64,000 bases of DNA, from assembly GCA_964036295.1 (NCBI GenBank), contig OZ038472.1, forward strand, positions 7,462,001-7,526,000, read 5' to 3'. Below are positions 1-49,289 of the stretch, in pieces; the first letter of the stretch is position 1, and the number at the start of each line of letters is the position of its first letter. The position numbers and the translations under genes are program-made. This stretch comes from Plumapathes pennacea (taxonomy: Eukaryota > Cnidaria > Anthozoa > Antipatharia > Myriopathidae). The notes beneath the pieces are model-generated. The model was not told the origin of the DNA, made no database searches, and was given only the letters and a program-made list of their open reading frames with translations.

Positions 1-192
1 ATAGCTTCAAGCTTTCAGAAGAAAGGTAAAACTGGGCTGAAAAGAATCGACACCAAGAAACACACCGAATGTTGTCCCTGTGAGTATAAGCATTATAGTC
101 TGCCTTTATAAACATGACTCTGGACTTTCAAACGTTCAGAGCAATAATAGATCAACAAACATACAAACAAACAAAACAGTGACGTAACTTAC

Positions 193-36620
<36,428 letters not shown>

Positions 36621-36649
<29 letters not shown>

Positions 36650-36681
36650 GAAAATATGTATTGTATCTACACCGGAGCTAC
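36621..36681 (-). CDS. Collagen exon 1 (start codon, signal peptide n-region)
   Basis: This 61-nt exon lies between a good acceptor (tttttttatcag) and donor (gtaagatt). ATG at 36,649 opens MKSMQLFPS, and the split codon joins exon 2 in frame. An acceptor upstream of the ATG implies a further non-coding 5' exon. I chose this start because a basic n-region followed by the hydrophobic core in exon 2 makes a proper signal peptide. The alternative is an unspliced ATG at 35,260 in exon 2's upstream sequence, which also gives a readable leader. Confidence 0.7.
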
Positions 36682-38240
36682 CTGATAAAAAAATCTAAGT
36701 ATGAGAAACACTCGCAATCAACAGCTGACAGATGAGCACTGGGCTGACTGAAAACTCAGTGTATAATTTGTGCAAAGTTGTAACCCTAGTGCAACATGCA
36801 CACAGTGATATATCATAAAATCCCAGTTATAAGCCCTGGGCTTGTACAACTTCATAAGGAGTTTTGGGTGGGCTTATAAAGGGGGTGGGGGCTTATAACC
36901 AGGATGAAATAAATGTTTCAAAATGAGCCAATAAGAAATGAGTGGCTCAGGTCCAATTCAGATGTCACTCTTTTCATGCTCTGAACTCAGTACAAATCAC
37001 CAAAAAGCCATTGTTTGAGCCTTGATATGCACTCACCCGGCATGCAAGTAACTTTTTGCAAATTTTTTCCAATGTTCTGTGATGTTGTTTATGTAAGAAA
37101 AAAAAATTTTTTTTAGGTGGGGGGGTCTTATAACTGGGATGTTTTTTGTGTTAATAGTAGATGGGCTTATGAGCGGTGAGGGGGGCTTATAACCAGGATT
37201 TTACATTATAATACTATATTAATAAAAATGAACAAAATATATAGCCCTAAATATTTAACCCTTTCACTCACATGAGGTGGTCGATAGCAATGTTCCTTTT
37301 TGATACAGTATGGAGAACTGCTTGCTTACATAAAAATGAAAGCTGATTAAACTATCAGTTCTCACTTCATTAATCATGTCAGTTCTTGAATTGTTATGAG
37401 AATTTTCTGGACACAGTACTGTATGTTATGACTGATATGCACTAAGAATGGCAGTTCCAGAAAATCATAAAATGATTCTTAGAGGCCACAAGTCTCACAT
37501 TCACATACCATAATATTGTAATCAGGGGTCATTGAGAGAATTTGTATTTTAGACTTGGGCAGGAAAGAGTTAACTTACAGTGACGAAAAGTAATGCATAA
37601 ATGATATTAAAAATTACAATATTATATGATGTGAAACTTGTAATACTTTGTAGTATTGATAAATTAAAACTACAAGCCACCTGAGGTCATGCCATGTATT
37701 AAAATCAACCAGTGAAGTGAATTCAATTCACTTTAGCTTATCAATATGAAGCAATTATATTGGAAAATCACTGCCACAAATTACACTCATCAGAGACATG
37801 TACATAGACATAGGTTGCTTTGCCTTCAAAACATCTTTGGGCCAAAGCATTATAGTATTGAATTTCATATAATGGTGGGCCATGTAATTTGTTGTGTTTC
37901 CTGCTTAAAGCATATTTACATCAGCTTTAATTTTCATAGCTGTAGTGCCAATCAGAAGTGCCTGAAACAGTAATCATTTGTTGATCTGCAAATCAATTTC
38001 TTTCGTGTGGCAGACATAATATAAGCTGCTTGTAATGTCTGTAATGCCACATGCCTGAAAAATTTTATACAAGCTACATGCATATGCTGACATGTGATTT
38101 TAATAAAACTGTGATAAGGTATTACTGAATATGAATTCAGCTCTGACGGAGTAATATCAATTTTCACTAGCTCACTAGCTACAGTACTCACACTCGATTC
38201 TGTTCCTTGTAAGAGAGAAACGCCTGCTTTCACGGCACAG
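36682..38240. other. AT-rich stretch without a gene
   Basis: No exon-like or repeat-family structure recognised apart from a G-rich patch at 37,115-37,200. Probably 5' intron of the collagen gene. Confidence 0.5.
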
Positions 38241-38248
38241 AACTCACC

Positions 38249-38280
38249 ATGCACGGCAGACACGCGAGCTGAGGGCATCC
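38249..38280 (-). other. Candidate 5' leader exon of the collagen gene
   Basis: A 32-nt segment lies between tttttgcag and a perfect GTGAGT donor on the strand of the collagen gene, about 1.6 kb upstream of exon 1, whose own acceptor demands an upstream exon. A further donor (aaaaaag|gtgaga, about 38,607) lies in the CpG-containing stretch at 38,500-38,840, which could be the first exon and promoter. If the 38,249 exon is joined to exon 1, its ATG gives only a short upstream ORF. Confidence 0.35.
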
Positions 38281-39385
38281 TGCAAAAACATGGCGAATAA
38301 TAACATCAACCAATTTATGTCCTTGACATTACCAGATATTTTTGAACAGCGGCCAGATCGATTCACGGATAACTAAGGCCATAGCGTTGACTCTATAAAA
38401 CTGGCAGTTAGGCTGTTTTGAACAAGAAGAATCCGCTTCGCCGAAGGCAAGCATTTTAAAAATATAATATCAAGGATACTTAGTTTCGAAACGATTGAGA
38501 CAGTAGTAATTCCTTAATGGTCACGACAGCAGTTCAAGAGTGTTAAAAGGCCAGCGTAAAAGGCACAGACCTTCACGACAAGCGCTTGTCGCTCGCATCT
38601 CACCTTTTTTCCCTTCGCGGCTCCGTTGTCGTGAGCGCTGAGTAAAGAGAACGACGGACTGGACCCAAGTGTCAAAGAGCCGGCGACAAGAAGGCCGCTT
38701 TGTGTGACAGCGGGGGACAGCAGCGCTTTGATGAGGCGTCCGAAATCACGAATTTGAAGAATGAAGCTTTGAAGCGCCCAGCTGTCGCAAAGATAAACAA
38801 AGCATTGCCTTAAACTCGGCAGGGTAAATTGGTGCACGGTGTTTCAGGCGTTTCAGGGGTGCAAATTGCCCACAGTTTTGTCCGATCTGTCATTTCTCTA
38901 TTTACTGGGAAATCTAAAACCAAGGTAAAGCTGCGACAGTTCTGCTCTTCAGAACACAGCCCAGGCAAGATCCCTTGCTTCTCGCGTGCTCGGTGGCGCA
39001 GACGGAACGAAGTCTCATGGTGAAAAAGTTAAACCTTTGCGAGTGCGTATTTCTGAGTCAAAGTATTGGCAAGTTTTATACAACTCAGAAGTTTTCATGT
39101 GCAAAACTGAACCAATCCCACTCATCCAAAAGTTGACTTTTCACCTGAAGAAAGGATTCAGGCCAATTAATATTCCCGCACTGAGGTGATGAAAAGTTGA
39201 AGCATAATATGATGGTTCTAGAAGAGCCTGCATTTCAACAGCGATGTCACCCGCACAAACCTACCACTCCAGCAAGCCCTCAAGTTTTGAAGCTTTTCAA
39301 AAGGTTTAACGATGACGAACGTGCGTAGCGCATGCATCTTCATCCTTTGCAGTTTGTGTTGATCGTGACATTACCAGATTAAAAC

Positions 39386-40292
39386 AATCAGTGGCAATTT
39401 CCGGCAATTCTACTTTTTTGTTGAAACTCGAATTTGGAATCACGAAAATAAAGGAAAACCCAATTCTTAGCGCTATTCTTTCTTGGGAAAGTTGAAATAC
39501 CCCAATTATTTTCTACTTCGTTGTATACGGTCTGCAACGTAAATATTCTCGACCTTTCTGAATAAAAATCTCGATCTTTTCTGAGATTTGTTCCGGCCAG
39601 CAGGTTTGGGGAAATGTCAGACATTTTCTCACGTTTGTCTGTCGGTTCGTGTCTCGGAACGAGCCTTTCTCATGCGGTTCCCACGTGACTTTTCGTATAA
39701 AACAACTTCGGGCCACTTGCTCGCCGGGTTTTGGCGCGACGACACATGCACGGCGAGATGTCTTTTGTAAAAGTTAAACGAAAGGGCAAAAGGTAAAAAT
39801 ATCAGACGGTGATACTTAAAGATCATTGAAATGCTTTTAACTCAGTGTTAAGTCTGATATTTTTACCTTCACCAGTTTGCCCTTTCGTTTAACGTTTACA
39901 AAAGGCATCTTGCCGTGCACGTGTCGTCGCGCCAAAACCCAAACGTCAAAACCCGGCGAGCAAGTGGCGCGAAGTTGTTTTTTTGTAAAGTCACGTGGGA
40001 ACAGCATGAGAAAGGCTTGTTCCGAGACACGAACCGACAGACAAACGTGAGAAAATGTCTGACATTTCCCCAAACTACTGGCCGGAACAAATCTCAGAAA
40101 AGATCGAGATTTTTATTCAGAAAGGTCGAGAATATTTACGTTGCAGACCGAATACAACGACGTAGAAAATAATTGAGGTATTTCAACTTTCCCAAGAAAG
40201 AATAGCGCTAAGAATTGGGTTTTCCTTTATTTTCGTGATTCCAAATTCGAGTTTCAACAAAAAAGTAGAATTGCCGGAAATTGCCACTGATT
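39386..40292. mobile_element. Near-kilobase palindrome (foldback)
   Basis: Arms 39,386-39,808 and 39,852-40,292 are inverted copies around a loop of about 43 bp. The right arm differs by an insertion of about 13 bp (near 39,940) and scattered changes. The right arm runs directly into the Helitron-like 3' end. Confidence 0.85.
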
Positions 40293-40455
40293 CACACACC
40301 ATTCTTTTTCTCCTGCCTTTGCGTGTAGCATTTGACTTCGAAGAAAAGATTGAGTCAACATTTCGGTAAAACAAAGGTTACTCTTCTTGGGAGTACCAAA
40401 GTAAAAGTCCCATCAATGTCAGAGCGAGGGGTATCTGCGATTATTGTATTTCTAG
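40293..40455 (+). mobile_element. Helitron-like element, copy 3 (3' end only)
   Basis: About 163 bp homologous to the 3' ends of copies 1 and 2, from cacaccatt to CTAG, followed by T. The palindrome upstream replaces the internal sequence of the other copies and may be part of the same non-autonomous element. Confidence 0.6.
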
Positions 40456-40737
40456 TTTAAATGTTCACATGCACTGGCACCGTGCGAAAGTTGACATCTC
40501 AGTAGCACACGGAATTCACCTTTCGAAAACAAGGCCCGAATCGAATTAAAATTCGTTCTGGAGGTCGCGTTTTCTCACTGGGCAAACAACACACCCCGTG
40601 TGATCACAGCGGTTAGAGGAAACGGCATACGATCAAAACCATATTTGCAGCGCAGCATTTTCCGTGACGGCTCTACAGGGAAGACCATTGTACACACCTC
40701 GGGCTAAAGCACTTGTCAGCGTACGTATATTGAGTTA

Positions 40738-40848
40738 TAGATGCACTTGGGAATTTGAACGAACACGAAAGAAGTTTGGGGAAGCACTCGGCGGCCTCGT
40801 GCTTCTCCAAACTTCTCTCGTGTTCGTTCAAATTCCCAAGTGCATCTA
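40738..40848. repeat. Strong hairpin (111 bp)
   Basis: Almost perfect arms beginning tagatgcacttgggaatttg, with a loop of about 10 bp; a second hairpin (aagaaataaagca / complement) follows at 40,852-40,888. Probably a miniature foldback. Confidence 0.7.
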
Positions 40849-40889
40849 TTAAAGAAATAAAGCACTCGTCAGCGTGCTTTATTTCTTCA

Positions 40890-42040
40890 TTATTATATGG
40901 CTGGAGCTACTTCAGGTGAAATCGCGCGCTCTGATTAGTGTATTTGCCGGTCATTATTTTCCTGTAACGCCCGTGTGCAACCCCGGTGCTCGATTACGGA
41001 CCGGCAGATTGAACATATGAATCACGAGGTCGTGCAGTTCTCTGCTTTCAGTGAATATGTCGGCTACGTTTGGCTGAAGGCAAAGCGGTAGAAGAATATG
41101 TAAGAAAAAAATACCACCGCGGAAACTATTCGCAAGCCGAGAAAACGGTTGGAGATGAAGATTTGTTGACTTGGTTTGTGGCATCACGAACGGCGACTCA
41201 AGCACCGTATTCTGAGAATTGGTTCACATCTTGCACTACATGCTAAACACTTAGAGCAACGTAGAAGGCACAGCAAACTTCAGTCAAAGAGTGACGTGGC
41301 AATCTCAATGAACCGTTTGCGGAGCTACGAGCAGACTGATTATTTGTTGTCGCGGTGCCGCAAGTGGAGTTCATACAAGCTTACTGAAACTGTAAGTATG
41401 GCATTTTAAGTGTGTGAACGCCGTTTCATTTCAACATCTTTGAAGACTTGAGTGAAGGAACTTATCTTTCTGTTGAGAAAATGATAAACTTTTGATTCAC
41501 ACAATTTTCTGTGCCGACGGTTGAGATACGAAATATTGTAGTTTCTTCAACATTTCCTTTGTTTGAATCCCGCAGTTTGAATGCTGTGATCGCATGTTAT
41601 ATGTAAACGCTTGGAGCAAATAAAATTCTGCTAATTTTGTGTTGGAAATCGCTTATCAGAAGAAGAAGAAGAAGAAGAAGAAGAAGAAGGAAAACTATTT
41701 TTAGTTCGCCACGCTCGTGATGGGTTTTATACCGAGTGACGTTTTCGCAGAACCAAAACCGGCACATTTTGGGCTTGTACTTCAAAAATTCAAGCTCAAC
41801 TCAATTCATCCGGTGATCAACGCTTAGCGTAAACGCTGCCGAGTCAGTGCATGCGTACCGTACGCGCGTAAATTGTTCGGAGACAAAGTGCTGTTTGATG
41901 TTTGTTTTGATGTAAAACTTTGAAGCCATATAATAAACTACTTATTTTCAGCCTATCAAGATGGAAGGTAGCAATGCTAGCACCGTAGTGAAACAAACGG
42001 CTGTCGTTGTAATCAGCCCCCTATTACAAACCTTGTAAGT
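40890..42040. other. Stretch without a recognised gene
   Basis: Contains a (GAA)n tract at 41,658-41,689 and only short, unconvincing open frames. Confidence 0.5.
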
Positions 42041-42332
42041 TATTAGAGACCTTAAGCAACAGGACGGGACAGCACGACGGCGACGGCAGATCCGCGAGAG
42101 GATTGGGCAGAGAACGCGGTCGTGTCGTGCATAGGAGAACGCCGGATAAGCTGATTAGTTTTATTGTACCAATGTAAAATACTAGCAATTTATATGATCA
42201 AGGCTTATGACTGTAGAACATTGGCTCCCATGAATTTGCTGGTTTTGTGCAAGTAAAACGTTTCTAAAAGCCGCTTTGGTTCGTGTCGAATAATTGATCC
42301 TGCCGAGTGCAGTTTCGTTCGAAAGAAACGGG

Positions 42333-44513
42333 TGTCTAGAAAAGACCTCAGACCTCAGACCTCAGACCTCGGACCTCGAAAACTAAGAAAACAAAGACCT
42401 AAGACCTAAGACCTAAAAACTCAGACCCCCCAATTCGATCGTTCCTTCTCGTAATTGCTTTAACCGGAAGCTGCTCGAGTGAGACATCAAACAATGCGGT
42501 ATCTTTAGCCATTTCGCAACACATTCGGCAGGGTCTTAGTTTTCCAGATGTGGAAAACTAAGAACCTGCCGAATGTTTGCGAAATGGCTAAAAATACCGC
42601 ATTGTTTGATGTCTCTCTCAAGCAGCTTCCGGTTAAAGCAATTATGAGAAGGAATCAGGGGCGGATCCGGGAAATTGAGAAAGGGGGGGCCGAGCGCCGG
42701 TAGGCGCGAGCCCGCTAGGGGGGTCCGGAGGCATGCCCCCCCCCCCCCCCCCCCCCCCCGGAAATTTTTGAAATTTAAACCTCCTAAAACAGCGATTTCC
42801 TGCATTTTTAGACCATTAAGCAGGTGCAACAAGCGGATTGAATTGATCACAAATATTAAGCTTTTGGAAGGAAATTTATCTTTCTGGTACTGCCGGTAAG
42901 TTCGGCGCCGCATCGAACGCGTAATAAAACACTTTGCTGCCTAACGCACACCCCCAATTGGCCAAACGACAGATAAATCTGTTGCAGCGCGCTAATAGTA
43001 TAGAAGCCAACAAACTAGGGTCATCCTATTGCAACCATCAATCCCATGCAGATGATATAAGTAAGAGTCACATCATGGGATTGATGAATGTCATCCTTCT
43101 CTGGTTACGCGTGGCATAGTCGTCAACAATATTGCACTGTAATCCAAAGGTATGTCCTTGTGAACAAAGAGGAGCAACAGTGTATTCAGGCGTTCTTCTC
43201 CCATGGTGCTGCGATAGACATTTTTTACAAAACGCAGTGAAGAGTTGCTGCGTTCCACAGTGGCACTTGTGACGGGGGTGATCAAGAGCAGTCGCAGAAT
43301 TGTGTGGATGTTGGGGTAGAGGCTTCAGCTGCAGGCTTTCAAAGTCTCTTGTGGTTTTACAGGTTTTTCGGCACTGTTAGTCCTGAAAATAGAAGCATAC
43401 ATTTACACATCCCTATTTCAAGACATGGGTGGTTTCTTAAGACTACGCATATTACGGTAGCACTGAAATGGACGTTTCATAGCATTTCACACTATTACTT
43501 CCGCATGATATTATTAAATAGAGCTCATTAACTCAAAATACTTACCAGAAACGCTTCCACAGCTCCATTTCCTGTAACGCACTACTTGGTGATGACAGAT
43601 CGGGCGAATAATGCTGGATAAGTTTCTCTTGAGAAGACTTGTCCAGTTTCCGCAGGTTGGCAGGTATCAGTAGCAGTCCAAGCAGCGCTGCTTCTGATAG
43701 TGCACTGAAGCGAGTAACCATTTGCTGCAGCAGGTTGTCAAGGAAGGGGAGAAAGAACGAGCGCCGAAAGTAGGCGACTGGTGTCTTGGCGTTGGTGTTG
43801 TTGCGCAGTGTTTGTCTGCCACAGGTGCGGGGGATGTTTATCTTTACGTCTGCCTTCTTGGCCATCATCTTCATCTTCTCAAACACCGAGCCAGCAAATA
43901 CTGTTTTTGCGTTCTGGCGTACATTCTTTATTAACTTATCTGTGAAATGTCTCGTTCTCAACAAACCCATTTTCTCTCATTTGCTCTAGGGCTCTTTTCA
44001 GCCGGACGGATTAATTTTGCAACACAATTACACAAGTACGCCTGGGCCTAATCCCGGACCGGATGGGCGTCAGAGTGTTGCTTGCACGCAACACTCACAC
44101 AAAGCACTGCAGTCATTCCACATTGTTGCTTATTTCTCAATTTTCTTTATACTAATTACTGGTAACGAAACTGAACAAAAGTTCTGAATTGATTAATATA
44201 AACAACAACAAAAAACGAAAAACAAGGCCCGTGTACTATTGTACAGGTCTACGTTGTCTGAAAAAATCCGAGACTCAGACAAAAGGGGGATCCGCGGCCC
44301 CCTCGGCCCCCCCTCGCCCCCTCGGCCCCCCCTCGCCCCCTCCCTCTCAACCCCCCCCCCCCCCCCCCAAAAAAATCCGCCACTGGCGAACGGTCAAATC
44401 GTTTAGCGTATTTTGGGAGGTCTGAGTTTTCTTGGTCTTAGGTCTTAGGCCTATGTTTTCTTAGTTTTCGAGGTCTGAGGTCTGAGGTCTTAGGTCTTAG
44501 TTTTTTCTAGACA
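42333..44513. mobile_element. Foldback element split by a hAT insertion
   Basis: Outer ends tgtctagaaaa... carry tandem GACCTCA/GACCTAA repeats at 42,343-42,415 and, inverted, at 44,430-44,500. The inner arms mirror around 42,545 (cttagttttccaga / tggaaaactaag), but the right arm stops at 42,655 and resumes at 44,386 after the hAT copy. Without the insertion the element would be about 450 bp. Confidence 0.75.
42656..44385 (-). mobile_element. hAT transposon, decayed
   Basis: Ends CAGGGGCGGATCC and (complement) CAGTGGCGGATTTTT fit hAT termini. The minus strand encodes transposase fragments: 43,970-43,542 (KADVKINIPRTCGRQTLRNN, then FFLPFLDNLLQQMVTRF) and 43,285-43,091 (VERSNSSLRFVKNVYRSTMG, the hAT C-terminal dimerisation block of ZMYM1/THAP-like transposases). 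The N-terminal half is missing and frames are broken. No clean 8-bp duplication is seen. Confidence 0.8.
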
Positions 44514-45314
44514 ACCCAAAAGAAACCTGCCTAACAGTATTTAATCGTTAGTTCATCGAGGATAAACATTAAAAGTGCCGTCAGAGAGCTTTTCGTGACA
44601 TGTTTACAGTCTCAGTACAAGCTGACTAGCTCTTTCAATTTCTTCCTGCTGCAATTTGCAAAACTTGCGTGTGCGACGATGACACAGCTCAAGGAATTAA
44701 GAGCACATTCAGCGGGCAAAAGTCTCCATTGAGAGCTAAATGTGTTGTGAAGATCCGCATTCGGACGAATACATCAAAACATACGCATGCAGCAAACAAA
44801 CGATTTATTGACCGAAGGGACTCGTAAGCAAACAACACATGTTTTCCGATACTCGATTATAAGGAAAGAAAATGGTTCAGAAAGGAAAATCCTTAACATC
44901 ATGGAGAATTTGTACTCTGTTGATTGTACTTACGAGGATTCAGGACGAATAATGTGCTTTTCCTGGCCGCCGATAAATCTGGAACGAACTGCAAAGTCAC
45001 TCAAACAATTGCGGTAAAGCGATGCTCGTAAACCCCGATATACTCCGTAATAAAAGGCTGAAGTACCTTTCATTCGGCTCTAGATGTTGAGTGTTCCTCG
45101 TTTAGGTTTCAGCTCGTAAACACAATCTTTCTGGCCTAAAATAAACGAAAAAATACGACGTTGTCACACGACGTGAGATCACTTGTTTTGACTGAAAGCA
45201 AATTCCCAAGGCTGATAACCTCTCCCGCAGTCTGATTATATTATGTCAGCGGTCGCCCCTCAACAGTAATAATTGACTGACAGAAGCGCAGTGATAAATA
45301 AACGTCACATCGGA

Positions 45315-46500
45315 CAACCTCGTTCCCAGGCTCTTTCATCTCCCGGGCCCCGCCCCCGAAGAAAGACCCTAGTTCAGGCTGGTCACGTGTCAGCCAGAGT
45401 CTGGCCGGTTGTAATAAAGGAAACCAAGGGAGGGGCCGTTAAGTCGGAAATTTACTTTACTTTGTCTACTGGGGAAAGAAAAATTTGGATATAAAAATTT
45501 AACACCTCCCATGTAGTTTACGCTGCGTCTGAACAACAAGTCAAGTTGTTGCAGGCCTTGTAGTTCTGTGGGAGACCACTGTAAAAACGTATGCGGAAAA
45601 CTGAGCTAATAAAGGACTTCTCGAAACAGCGAAAGATTTTTACAGCAGCTCGTTGCCACAGAGCGAAGGTTTGCCGCATTTAATCTGCAGACCATGTGAA
45701 AGACGCCTCGACAACTTCAGAGCTTTCAAAAAGGTAATTTCGAGAGTCAAGGCTTCTTCGGAAGGGTAAAAAGATGCATTTAAACACGAAGGCGCGCTAT
45801 AAAAGGCCGTTGGCCTCCTCTTTCGACATCAAATTTGCATAATGTTTGTTGAATCGCACGTGCGTCCACAGCGTTCAGAAGTCGCTCTGTCCATGAAATT
45901 TCTCTGCAGCAACTAAAAGTATACCTAAAATTAAGCACATACGGGCAACTTTAATGTGGATTCCTGGACGGAAGGGTTTGAAACGAAATTTTTCTCTTGG
46001 CTGCCAAAATACATTTTGAATTTCGCGGTGCAATGCGACGCATGGCTGCCCACCAAGCATATTTAATTTTTTATTTTGAAGATTATTCTTGGATTTTACT
46101 CAAATTGCACTCAAAATGAATGTTTATGTGATGGAAAATTGGTGGTGAGGCAACATTATCTTGTTTTGCGTGGTATTCAAGTACAAGGAAAACAAAATTT
46201 GGATATTTTTGGCTTTTTACTAATTAGGAGCTGTTGTCTCGATCACTGTTGATTGACAAGTGGCTCTGCGCTTCCCTGGGAAGCGCCCTTTTATAGGAAG
46301 CTTGCCAAAAAGCGTGGCTGATTTGTGTCGTTTGTGCCAGCCTCGTTTTGATTTGACAAACGCACAGCACGACACATTTCTTTGACAGGGGGACCCCTCC
46401 CAACGGATTATCCTTGTGAGCAAGGCACGTGACCAGCCTGAACCAGGGTCTTTCTTCGGGGGCGGGGGCCGGAAGATGAAATAGCCTGGGAACGAGGTTG
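45315..46500. mobile_element. TIR element with 9-bp TSD (Mutator-like)
   Basis: Ends CAACCTCGTTCCCAGGCT and its complement, inverted over about 75 bp, are flanked by cacatcgga and cacattgga. It has no transposase frame. Confidence 0.75.
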
Positions 46501-47500
46501 CACATTGGAGTGAAATAGCGTGTACGAAGAAAAGACGTAAAGTATAAAATATCTAAGTTCCTAAAGCGTTTTATTTGAAACATGCATGCAATACTCTTTT
46601 ATAGAAAATTAGCGCTTCGTGTAAATTTAGTATAAAATGTAACTAAGATCAACGTGAATCAGAGAAAAATATCCCGGAGGGGGGAGGGGAGGGTCCCATC
46701 AATACTCAGTGCGCCGCCTCAAAGGCAGTATTGTTTTTTAACATTTTTGAGGCTGCAAAAGGGGATCAATTTTGCCTTTTTGGTCTGAAATAGTAGATTT
46801 TGCATATTTTGGTATTTGGTTGCAGAAATAGGGTAACATTTTTTGGTATACAGAGTCGAAAAAGGGTCGAAAAATCTCAAATATATTTTTTTAAATAGGG
46901 TCGAAAAATCGTACAGTTTTAGTTTGAAGTAGGGCAAGGGTTTTGAGAACACTCCGACTCAAAACTATGAAGGTTTTCACCTCCTACCCCTCCCCCCGAG
47001 AAGAGGTTTTTTTTTGGGTGGGGGGGGGGGGGGGCAGAGCCTTTAACGGCTAGCTAGCTAAACCGTCCCATATGAACAGTTCAACGTGGTCCCATCTAAA
47101 AAGCAGTAGCCTTAAATCTCTTTCGATGCGGACATCGCGCGGGTTTTGCTGTAGAAACTTGATTTTATTTTTTACAAGGCTCGAGTAGTCGCAACAACTG
47201 AATTATCGCCGGGAATGGTTCCCTTGGATGTTTAGTGCTTTGCCTAAAGCTATTTGCAACGCCGATTTGCTCCAAATCCACGCAACGGCGTTGCAAGTTC
47301 TTGAATCGCTTTCAAACCGTTCGAAAACGAGTTTTAGCGCAACATCGCATAGTTCCAAATTGACCAGTGAAGGGGTTTCGCTGGTAACGAGTCATTCACA
47401 GATCATCGATCCTTTTTTATTTACATTTTGGAGCATTGCTACCTAACACGAACACAGAAAACGGCAAATAGAAAGAACCATAACAGCGCGAAAATTACCG
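46501..47500. other. Stretch without a recognised gene
   Basis: Holds loosely repeated ggtcgaaaaa / tggtctgaaatag motifs (46,780-46,930) and a poly-G tract at 47,020-47,034. Confidence 0.5.
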
Positions 47501-48429
47501 CTGCTTCAAGGTTGGTTAGTTATTAATACAGTGGGGCGACCGCTGACATAATATAATCAGACTGCGGGAGGGGGTAACCATCCTTACGTGGGAATCGCTT
47601 CCCTGTTTTGACGTCGGTGACGGGACAGGACGGAGGAAGCTATCAAATTCGGGCATGCGAAATGATTGTTTGAGCGGAAATTTTACTTCCGGAGACGTCG
47701 CCGTCCCCTCTCCCGTCCTGTTGCTTAAGGTCTCTATTTCCTCCAACGACGGGCTGACGTATTTAAAACTTCTTTAAAAGCGTTTCAGTGGCATCCCCAC
47801 AGAGACTTCAGTTTAATGGATTTATCATGCACGCAAAGTATCTCTACGCCGACACAGTCAGTTCTCACAAGTAATAGCATTCCACTACAATAAAGAAACA
47901 AAACAGTAAAGAAGTACATCTAGAGGTTAACTCTATAAAGATTTACGAACGAATAAAAGATCGAGGTGTGAGAGATCCCCTGGAATTATTCATTTTCCTT
48001 AATCAAGGACGTTTGACCTGGCTGAATTTTAAACCAACTTAACTGTTCTACAACATGAATAAAATGAAATATTTGGACAATCATTCTGATATCAAACCAT
48101 TCCAAACTCCAAGCAATTCCAAGAACACAACTTGCTCGGCGTAAATAATTGCCAAATTCAGGGATTTTGTGGTCTTCTACGGTGGTCGATAGCTCGGGGA
48201 GGCAGTCTTCGTTTGTCGAGCATAAACTGATTGGCTGGTCATTTCCCTACAACTCGAAGGCATTCGAATGGCAGCGGTCGTTTAAAGTCAAAAAGACGAA
48301 AGTTTAAGCATTACTGCTTGTGGGGTCGTGTATAAAAATAATCAGTGATAAAAGAGTCGCTGACCTGTATTTAAAATTATTGATAATAACAAATAACAAT
48401 TATATAACATGCTTAAAACACATATCTAA

Positions 48430-48831
48430 AGCCCTGGCCAAACGAGGTGCAAGTTCACGCAAGTCGATGCAAGTTTTCAAACTTGCGCGGACTTGCGTTT
48501 CGTTTGGCCACCAACTTGCACGGACTTGCATTTGGGGAATTGCATCGAATGTGAACATGTTCAAATCTTCGTGCAAGTCGACGCAAGTTTTTCACCTAAA
48601 AGAGCACGTTAGAAAAGGCAGTCTAAACCGAAAATTTCAAACTAAGTAAAAGCATAATCATTAAGTTCCAGCTCAAGCGAGACCTCTGACTCGGATTCTG
48701 ACTCACAACCGTAAAAAGAAAGTTTTTACAAAACTTTCATGAACTTGCATCGACTTGCGTCTCGTTTGGCCACCCTTTTGCAAGTCGATGCAAGTTTACT
48801 GTCTTGTCGAACATCGCGTTTGGCCAGGGCT
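48430..48831. mobile_element. Harbinger-type MITE (TSD TAA), 402 bp
   Basis: Ends AGCCCTGGCCAAACG and its complement, flanked by TAA (48,427-48,429; 48,832-48,834). Inner motif gcaagtcgatgcaagttt recurs in both orientations. Confidence 0.8.
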
Positions 48832-48970
48832 TAAAGTACTAATAATAAAAGCAATAAAAATGGTGCATCGATGGCCTCGTGAGTCCACAACTAATTTTGA
48901 CCATGTGATGACGTAAATCGTGGTAAATAAGAGTCCACACCACGGCAAACCAGTGGAAATTTGTTTTTTA

Positions 48971-49287
48971 CCACAACATTTAGAAATATACAGGAAACTT
49001 TCGTTGTATTTCGCTGCAAAACGTGACATGCTGGCGTCAGCATCGTTGTCTGGACTCTTATTTACCACGGTAAATCGACCAATCAGAGAGCGAGAAACTA
49101 GTGTGTTGTGGTAAAAGTGTTTTTTGTACCACAATATTTAGAAATATACAGGAATATTTCGTTGTATTTCGCTGCAAAGCGTGACATGCTAGCGTCAGCA
49201 TCGTTGTCTGGACTCTTATTTACTACGGTAAATCGACCAATCAGAGAGCGAGAAACTAGTGTGTTATGGTAAAAAGTTTTCTTGTGA
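48971..49287. repeat. 159-bp unit, two tandem copies
   Basis: From accacaacatttagaaatat to the same point near 49,130, then again, with about 5 percent differences. Confidence 0.85.
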
Positions 49288-49289
49288 CA

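Larger units (their letters stand above)
42049..47739. mobile_element. Possible large element bounded by GAGACCTTAAGC ends
   Basis: gagaccttaagcaacaggac at 42,049 recurs inverted at 47,739, each next to TA. A second inverted pair (ctcccgcagtctgattatat at 45,222 and near 47,572) lies inside. They may be the ends of one composite element or two separate copies. Confidence 0.35.

Noticed and set aside
38514..38837. 107-codon minus-strand frame as a protein-coding gene
   Set aside because: No domain or signal sequence, and a donor site interrupts it; better seen as possible 5' leader sequence of the collagen gene.
39388..40172. Several 65-85 codon frames on both strands
   Set aside because: They are mirror images within the palindrome and have no independent support.
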